Shown: positions 57,215-64,000 of the stretch, piece by piece
Layout of the letters: each line of letters begins with the position of its first letter
How positions within the stretch are numbered: position 1 is the first letter of the stretch
Origin: Musa acuminata AAA Group
Lineage: Eukaryota > Streptophyta > Magnoliopsida > Zingiberales > Musaceae
Reading direction: 5' to 3'
Assembly (NCBI RefSeq): GCF_036884655.1
Contig: NC_088330.1
Location: 28,963,501-29,027,500, forward strand
Length of the DNA stretch: 64,000 bases
Notes under the pieces: generated by a model
Database searches by the model: none
What the model was told of the DNA's origin: nothing
Seen by the model: only the letters and a program-made list of their open reading frames with translations
Made by a program: the position numbers and the translations under genes

Positions 57215-58385
57215 TATGCATTGTTATCTCATCAAGAAGATTTCGGAGATCAGATAAAGAATATAAAATGGGATAATAACATGAAGATTATTAGATATCT
57301 TAGAGGTTGTGTACTAGTATTGATGGTAAGCTAAATTTCATTTCGATATATATCACATAGTTATAGAATAATTTTTAATCTTATGTTTGCTAATTTTTTT
57401 TTTTTAGAGATGGCTATGTAAACATGTCCATCTTTTTATTCCATCTTTTTATTCCATCTTTTTTAGAGAGGTGGAATCATGTGAGTATTAATAATTATAA
57501 AATTGGCAACTTAGGATTAAAGTCAATAACTATTCATAAGGTAACTATTTATTTATAATTAGGAGTTCCAAAACATGTTTTATTATCTTTTATATGATTG
57601 TTACATAGATATGTCAATTGCTTATCTCTCTTCCTCCTGAAAGCTTTGTAATATTGGTTAGTCATATAAACACTAAGGTACGGTGTCTTGGTATTTCGCA
57701 TTCGGTGTATTTAACATTAATAGTTCGTTTATCGGATTATGTTATTTTCAGAATACTTCTATAGTTATAGAACAAGTATGAGCCAAGTGTCAAAAGTATT
57801 GAGATGAAATTAAGAAATTATTGAAGATCCCTTAATATCGTGGACTTAGCCATTTTGTCACATCAAACCTCGATGAAGTTGATAGATGCAAAGATCATCA
57901 ATAATCATCCTTACTACATTATGCTAAATTAGCATGAGGAAGGATAGATAAAGGACTGCACAGTCATATGTCTATAAGCTGTATAGGTTGAAAATTTATT
58001 GAGCTCTAAAACACAGACTATCTTTAGGAAGAGTAAAGTATTCCCTAAAGGGATATATGATATTTGAGTTAAGTGGTGAAAATTTGATATTTCTGAGTCA
58101 TATGAAATCTGAAAGATGGATGCACGTTTAGCACTATAGAAATATGAAAGAGATAAATTAGTGAAGGTTACTCTTTAATTCTACTTCTAACATAATTAGT
58201 TTTATTATGTTAACTAATATATTTCATTTTGCAGATTTATAAGAAGATGAACAACAACAAATAAGAGGATGCTAATTAGCTTCAAATTTGAAGAATTTAT
58301 AATAAGTATTCAAATATATATCATTTGTTAATCGTAGTTTAAGTTGTTCAACATTTTGGAGAGATGTAAATTCGTTTATGAATAC
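57215..58385. other. Probable continuation of the ULP1-like relic
   Basis: Directly follows the right target duplication. Frames are heavily broken and I could not name a domain, but the position between the two recognisable ULP1-like parts suggests it belongs to that gene. Confidence 0.3.
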
Positions 58386-58389
58386 ACTT

Positions 58390-59160
58390 GTATTAGGACA
58401 TTTTGAAGGCGGGCGAATTTACTGATAGAGTGGTGATTGATGTGTATGGATTTATAACTTGCAGTCATGTTTTGTTGAAAGAATAAGAATTTTGACTATC
58501 ATTGTTTATATGGAGAGGTTTTTTAATATATATATTTATATTTTGTTCATTAATGATGATTACTTTGTGATAAATCAACAACTAATATGTTTTTTTCTTT
58601 TATTTTTAAATGTGGGAGGCAAATCGTGCATTTAGGTTGAAGAATTCAAGATCAGTTGCAAAACCACTCTCAATGGCTCCATATGATATATATTTTTTTG
58701 TTTCACTTTTTAGTAAAGACCATTGACATCTAATGGTCATAGACCTTCAGGAGGAGAAGTTCTATTTTCATTATAACTCTCTCCCTAAAAAATCACATTC
58801 AAACATTTTTAGATTAGTAGTAAGTGTAACTTGTAATTAGTTAGTGAATTATATTTTTTTCTAACATTAATTGTTTATTAGTTTGAAAACAGGTATAGAT
58901 TTTTAAGAAAATACCAGCTGCTAATTTTTAGTAAAGGGTGGAAAACTAAAGTTGTGAAATGCCCTCAGCAAGACAAATCATAAGTGTCTGATTGATTCAC
59001 TTGGATGATTTATGATGGTGGTGATTGTACTAATTGATTGACATGTTTTACAGGAATAATTTTACCATATTCATGATAAAATATATGGATCACTTTTTGA
59101 TGAACAAAGAAATAAATTTCACACAAAGTGATATGTTGTTTTGGATGAAAATAGCAAATG
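58390..59160 (+). pseudogene. ULP1 (C48) cysteine protease-like relic, right part
   Basis: From 58400 a frame reads ILKAGEFTDRVVIDVYGF, like L..GEWLxDEVIDxY of ULP1 proteases. From 58712, in the same frame, it reads SKDH, a stop in place of Trp, then HLMVIDLQEEKFYFHYNSL. This resembles the catalytic-His block HWHLxVxDLxxxxxxxxDSL. The Cys-containing end (DCGVF) is not clear. Transposon-borne ULP1 genes of this type are known from plant MULEs. Confidence 0.5.
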
Positions 59161-59289
59161 CTATATTGGCTAATGTTTATTGTTTCGCGATTCAAGAAGA
59201 GAATTGACAATGATAATGATTGTATTTGGGATGTGTTGTAACATGTTATTTGACATTTAAACATTGTAATCAGTACTATATAAATATTT

Positions 59290-59570
59290 CTTGTTTCACT
59301 CATATTTGGTGTGTATATGTTTACTATGATGTAAATGCATTTTCGTATCATAAACTATAATCAATATTATGATGTTTACTATTGTGAACACTATTGTTTT
59401 ACTTGATTTGGTACGTGTTTATGTTTACTATGATGTGTCAACTATCATGTATCATTGTTATGAATAATCTGATTTTTATTGTTGTGAATAATACTATTGT
59501 GAATGTTGTATATATTTACTGTGGTGTGAATATTATTTGTATCATGTATTATTGTCATGAAAGTTGAATG
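59290..59570. repeat. Imperfect TTTACTATGATGT-containing duplication
   Basis: About two and a half units in which ATGTTTACTATGATGTRAA, ATCATGTATYATTGTYATGAA and ACTATTGTGAA recur at roughly 125-bp spacing. Confidence 0.45.
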
Positions 59571-59629
59571 ATATGTCTTTGTTACGTGCTAAGATGATGA
59601 TTTATAGGAGTTTTAATTTTTTTTCTTAA

Positions 59630-61215
59630 TTTTAGGGTGATTAAGAATCAAAATTGGAGATTTTTTAGAAATATGTTGTGATTGAGTGTAACATAGTTCA
59701 AGATCTGAGTATAACTTAGTCAACTTCCATCAAGCAACCCAAACTTCCATAGAGATATTAGGATATCATGATTCTAAGATAATTAATACCATTTTTATTT
59801 TTAAAAATTTTAGAATGATTAAATATCAAAATTAGAGATTTTTTAAATATGTATTATGATCAAGTGTGATTTGATCAATTTTCATGAAACCTATACAAAC
59901 TTTCACATAAGTACTAAAACATGATTCTAAGATGATTATTGCTTTTTTATTTATTTTTTTAATTTTTTTGATAACTAAATATCAAAATTGGAGATTTTTT
60001 GGATGGATATTTTGATGGAGTGCAACTTAGTTCAAAATCAAATATAACTGGATCAACCTTTACGAAACCTAATCAAAGATCTATGGAAGTACTAGCAAAT
60101 GATTATAAAATAATTAATATAATTCTTTTCTATTTTGTTAGGATTTTAGGATGACTAAATATCAAAATTGAAGATTTTTTTAATAGGTATGTAGTGTAAT
60201 TGAGTGTAACTTAGTTCAACATCTAAGTATAACTTGGTCAACTTTCACGAAACATATCCAAATTTTCATAGAAGTACCAAAACATAATTTCAAGACGATT
60301 AACATCTTTTTTTATTTTTTGAGAATTTTAAGATTACTAAATATTAAAGTTAGAGATGTTTTCGATAGGTAGTATGATCGAGTGTAACTTAGTTCAAAAT
60401 TAAGAATAACTCATTCATGTGAAACCTATTTAAACCTTCATAAAAGTATTAACACATAATCTTAAGATGATTAATACCTTTTAAAAAATATTTTAGAGTG
60501 ATTATTATCAAAATTAGATTTTTTTTGACTAAATAATATCGATAGAGTGTAACTTAGTTCAAAAACCAATGTAACTTGGTGAACTTCCACTAAAGCAACC
60601 CAAACTTTTATAGAAATACTAGTATATGTTTCAGAATTATTAATATGAGTTTTTATTTTTAAAATTTTTAAGTAAGATATTTTATTTTTTAATTATTTTA
60701 GGGTGGTTAATTATAAAAATTGAGGTTGTATAAATAAATATTGTAATATAGTATAACTTAGTTAAAAAAACAAGGTGAACTTCTACAAAACTACTAAAAC
60801 ATGGTAAAATGATTCTTCAGATTTTTTATTTTTTAATAATTTTAGGATGATTAGTTATCAAAATTAGATTTTTTTTTAGCTAAATACTATGAGCAAATAT
60901 ACTTTAATTCAAGAATGAGTGTAACTCAGGTGAACCTCCATGAAACTTATCTAAACTTCTACAGAAATCCTAAGATATGATAGTACTAATTAGATGATTA
61001 CTAGGTCATTTCTATTTTTTGAATATTTTGTGATGATTAATTATCAAAATTAATTTTTTTTGAATATGTGTTATGATCAAGTGTAATTTAGTTTAAAATC
61101 GAGCACAATTCAGTCAAACTTCACGAAAACCATCTAAACTTTGATAGAACTACTAGAACATATTGGTAAGATAATTAATAAGACTTTTAATTTTTAAAAT
61201 ATTTTAGGATAATTG
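59630..61215. repeat. Tandem repeat array, about 9 units of ~174 bp
   Basis: Each unit has ATTTTAGGATGATTAAATAT, CAAAATTRGAGATTTTTT, GAGTGTAACTTAGTTCAA, CTTCCACGAAACCTATCCAA and TGATTCTAAGATGATTAATA. Anchor copies near 59648, 59825, 59989, 60158, 60341, 60507, 60709, 60857 and 61038 give spacings of 148-202 bp, mean about 174. Units have diverged a lot. Confidence 0.85.
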
Positions 61216-62095
61216 ATAGAATTTGACACATTGTGGTAGGATTGTAAAATCCTATCCCAATGATACCTTAACCAAAGCATGATTCTAACTTAACTAAAAT
61301 TTACTTTAACAACTCAATTAAAATATAATTATACAAGGATTGTTAGATTAATTGCACAATGGTAATTTTATATTCACAATTAATAATAATTCATAATATT
61401 TTATAATGTTGTGGCATATTTATGGACAATTTGTATAAGTAGACTATATATAAAAAAATCACCTCCTATACCCAATATAGACAAGAAAAAACTAAGATCA
61501 AAATTAGATTATACAAAAAGACTAAAGATACCATATTACTTTACAATTGATAATATTGACTTATACAACTAGTGAAAATTTATATAAGCATCCATTGTGA
61601 TCTAATTGTTGACACATGGTAAACCTTCTAGAGATCTTGCCATTGTCTTGATTTTATTCATCTTTTTCTTTTTACTTAATTGTTTTGCACTCTTTAGAGG
61701 TAAGATAATTTTCTTATTAGCTTTTTTAATCAGAGATTAATTGCTTCTTGTTAGAAAGATTATGTCATTATATGGATTTTATAAATATTATGCTAAAAAA
61801 TAATCATCATAATATCGATATGAATTAGAATTCATAAACCCAATAGCAACCATTGCATAAAAGCATTCAATACTAAATATATTAAATCACTAACATGAAT
61901 ATATTCTTTTTTTCATATCTACTATAATTGTCTTTATAGTTGTTTGAACTTGGAACATGTTACTTAATTACAGGTGAACAATATAGAATCGAGCCTTATC
62001 TTGTGACCTAGAAACTTTTTTTTCATTAAAGGTGTCAATATACTAGTAATAACATTGGTAGTATAACGATAAAAAAAAAATCACTTGATATTTCT
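61216..62095. other. No recognisable gene
   Basis: A+T-rich DNA between the tandem array and the MULE transposase relic. It may be part of the same element. Confidence 0.35.
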
Positions 62096-62099
62096 TTTT

Positions 62100-62700
62100 T
62101 ATCTCGATCATATATATTATTGAAAGTCTACATACATTTTTCAAACCATTCATTCATTGTTAACATTGCATTAAAAAAAGCACTAGCTCACTTCTCTTTA
62201 TCTAATTCTTAAATCCAATAATAACTTTTGAAATGACTTTTTTCATCAGTTTGACTTGATCTCAATAAGTACTCTTGTGGTAGCCTAAAAAACTCTAGTT
62301 GTTTTCCTATCTAATGCATCACTTTGTAAATTCTTTAAAAGATATACCATAAAATAACCATAATGTGTTTTTGAAAATATTTTTTTATCTATTGTAAGAA
62401 TTCTTGAAATTTTATCATTAACAAAATAAATAAAGATTCACAATGCACACTAATGCATTTTCTCAACTCAAAATAAAATTATTCTTATGAGTCTCTGCTA
62501 CTCCAAATATAACAAAAAATTAACTTATTAGAACTATCAACACCAATCACTGTCATCAAAACATTAAGGTATTTTCCAAATAAATATGCTGCATCTATGT
62601 TGATAATTGGATGAATGTAATGCATAAATCATGCAAACATGCTTCGAATACCAAAAAAAAAACCTGAAGAAAATGTCCATGCTCTATATTAATTAAACAT
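62100..62700 (-). pseudogene. MULE (MuDR-type) transposase relic
   Basis: A minus-strand frame near 62.64-62.51 kb reads HYIHPIINIDAAYLFGKY, then MTVIGVDSSNKLIF. This matches the first catalytic Asp block of MULE transposases (RPVIxIDGTHLxGKYxGxLLxAxGxDxNNxxxPLAF). Further on there are SSRDS, a Trp-to-stop site, and F..LRKCIS-like and KTHYGYFMVYL segments, in the order expected. Stops and frameshifts are many. The gene probably began to the right (62.7-63.7 kb), where I see no motif. Confidence 0.6.
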
Positions 62701-62704
62701 GAAC

Positions 62705-64000
62705 TTTTAACTTTCGTTGGAAAGGTATTAACTCACTATACGACCCATCAAAGTCTCCATGAACTTTATTTTTCAATGTAATTTCATATGCCAAATATAC
62801 TTTTCTATATGAAACAACTACTCTAATTTTTTTTAAAATATTTGTAATGATTATCTTAAAAGTTTATTGTTCATTTGTAAGATCTTATTCTTTGATTTAT
62901 TCAGTTATAAATTTGCTAAAGCAAGATGGATGATCTCAATTTTCTCTAGGCATTAATGCATTGGTGCTTTTTGATAAATTTTGTAATTCAACATGTAAAA
63001 CCTTCATAAGCAATTATTTTCCATCCATAATAACTAACTTTATATTGTGCTTTGTGCTTGTAACTTCTACAAACAATAATCTTCATTTCACATCAAAAAA
63101 ATTTAGATTTCATAAATTCATAATTGTAATGTATAGATAAGTCCATCTTTAGTTTGATATAGAGCCAAAGCTTTAAAGGTAAAGTTATTTTTTTCTATAA
63201 CTTATTTATGAGAGGTTTCCATAAATATCCAGATTGAAATTGATATGCTCACCAACAATATTATACACAACATATAGATATATATATATATGTATGTATG
63301 TATATGTATATTATTATCTATATCTTATTTGACTTCATCTGCTATTATTTGCTCAACCTAGTCTTGTTTAAATGTCTCATAACTATCTTCATTGTCATCC
63401 ATTATAAATGTCTCATTTAAATTAAAATTATAAGTTTGAAATTGTATGGAAGTAGATCCTTCAATTTGGTCTTGTATCTCATGACTGCTTTCAAAACAAA
63501 GTTTGAAGCTTGAAGTTATTCGAAAGTAGATTCTTCAATTTTAGTCTCATATCTCATGACTATTTTTCGAAAGTATTTTTTTTTTTATTTCAGGATTGAC
63601 AATGGTTGTATTTGATTGAAAATCTTCATCTCATTTAGAATACTGAATATTTCATTTCATTTGTAAGAGGATCATCCATGTAAAAGTAGCCTAGTATTTG
63701 TGTTCAAATGACATTGGAAAATTATAATAGCAAACAAATACGAATAAGACAAAGATGTATTCATCTAATATTGTAGATTGTTTCAACACAATAGCATCAA
63801 ATATATAACTAATGTAACATTAAAAAAAGATTATATAACAAGTTCCCCTATGATAATAGTAGTTGATATTAACTTTACATGCTCTCATCTGCTAGCTTTA
63901 CAAAACTATGCAACGAATACAGGATTAATGCATCAATTTGGTTAGAAAACCCAATGAACACCTAAAACGATGACTTGGACGATGAATGATGAACATTTAC
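62705..64000. other. Probable outer part of the MULE, no motif seen
   Basis: A+T-rich. Contains a short (AT)n/(TATG)n tract at about 63.28-63.31 kb. No terminal inverted repeat could be found before the window ends. Confidence 0.3.

Noticed and set aside
59630..61215. Centromeric satellite
   Set aside because: The ~174-bp unit is suggestive, but there are only about nine strongly diverged copies and expressed-type genes lie within 20 kb; no support for centromere function.

Overview
This is a plant nuclear window, most likely from a monocot. Three intron-rich genes with plant-type chloroplast and Golgi functions sit in A+T-rich DNA packed with plant transposable elements. The transposon set (a Sirevirus-like copia element, a hAT family with TACCG-rich ends, Ty3/gypsy relics, a MULE with a ULP1-like gene) would fit Zingiberales/Musaceae, but that assignment is inference from memory of such repeats.

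Three confident genes are all on the minus strand. (1) 6057-29497 is a fatty acid amide hydrolase (FAAH) of the amidase-signature family. I could place 14 coding exons; about 1.4 kb of coding sequence is spread over 23.4 kb, and the 3' end was not found in the window. (2) 32732-35619 is glutamyl-tRNA reductase (HEMA), complete in three exons. (3) 36815-39890 is a UDP-xylose-transporter-like member of the nucleotide-sugar/triose-phosphate translocator family, complete in seven coding exons plus a probable 5'UTR intron. They have unrelated roles (lipid signalling, tetrapyrrole synthesis, cell-wall sugar-nucleotide transport) and no operon-like link.

The FAAH introns are a transposon trap. Intron 11 (7.2 kb) holds a coding-free LTR element (6896-11296). 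Intron 10 (10.2 kb) holds a 5,015-bp hAT element with an exact 8-bp target duplication, nested in an older TAGGCGCC-type element, plus an RNase H-like fragment. Intron 7 (3.1 kb) holds two diverged gypsy integrase fragments flanking a non-autonomous hAT. Left of exon 14 lie gypsy relics and another hAT derivative.

From about 43 kb to the right end no host gene is recognisable. A decayed Ty3/gypsy element (43.5-47.5 kb) carries a small hAT insertion in gag. A gag-only Sirevirus-like LTR element (49344-57209, target duplication ATAAC) has inserted into a decayed ULP1-protease-like gene. A nine-unit array of about 174 bp (59.63-61.2 kb) and a decayed MULE transposase follow. A second array of the same period lies between FAAH and HEMA and looks related in inverted orientation.
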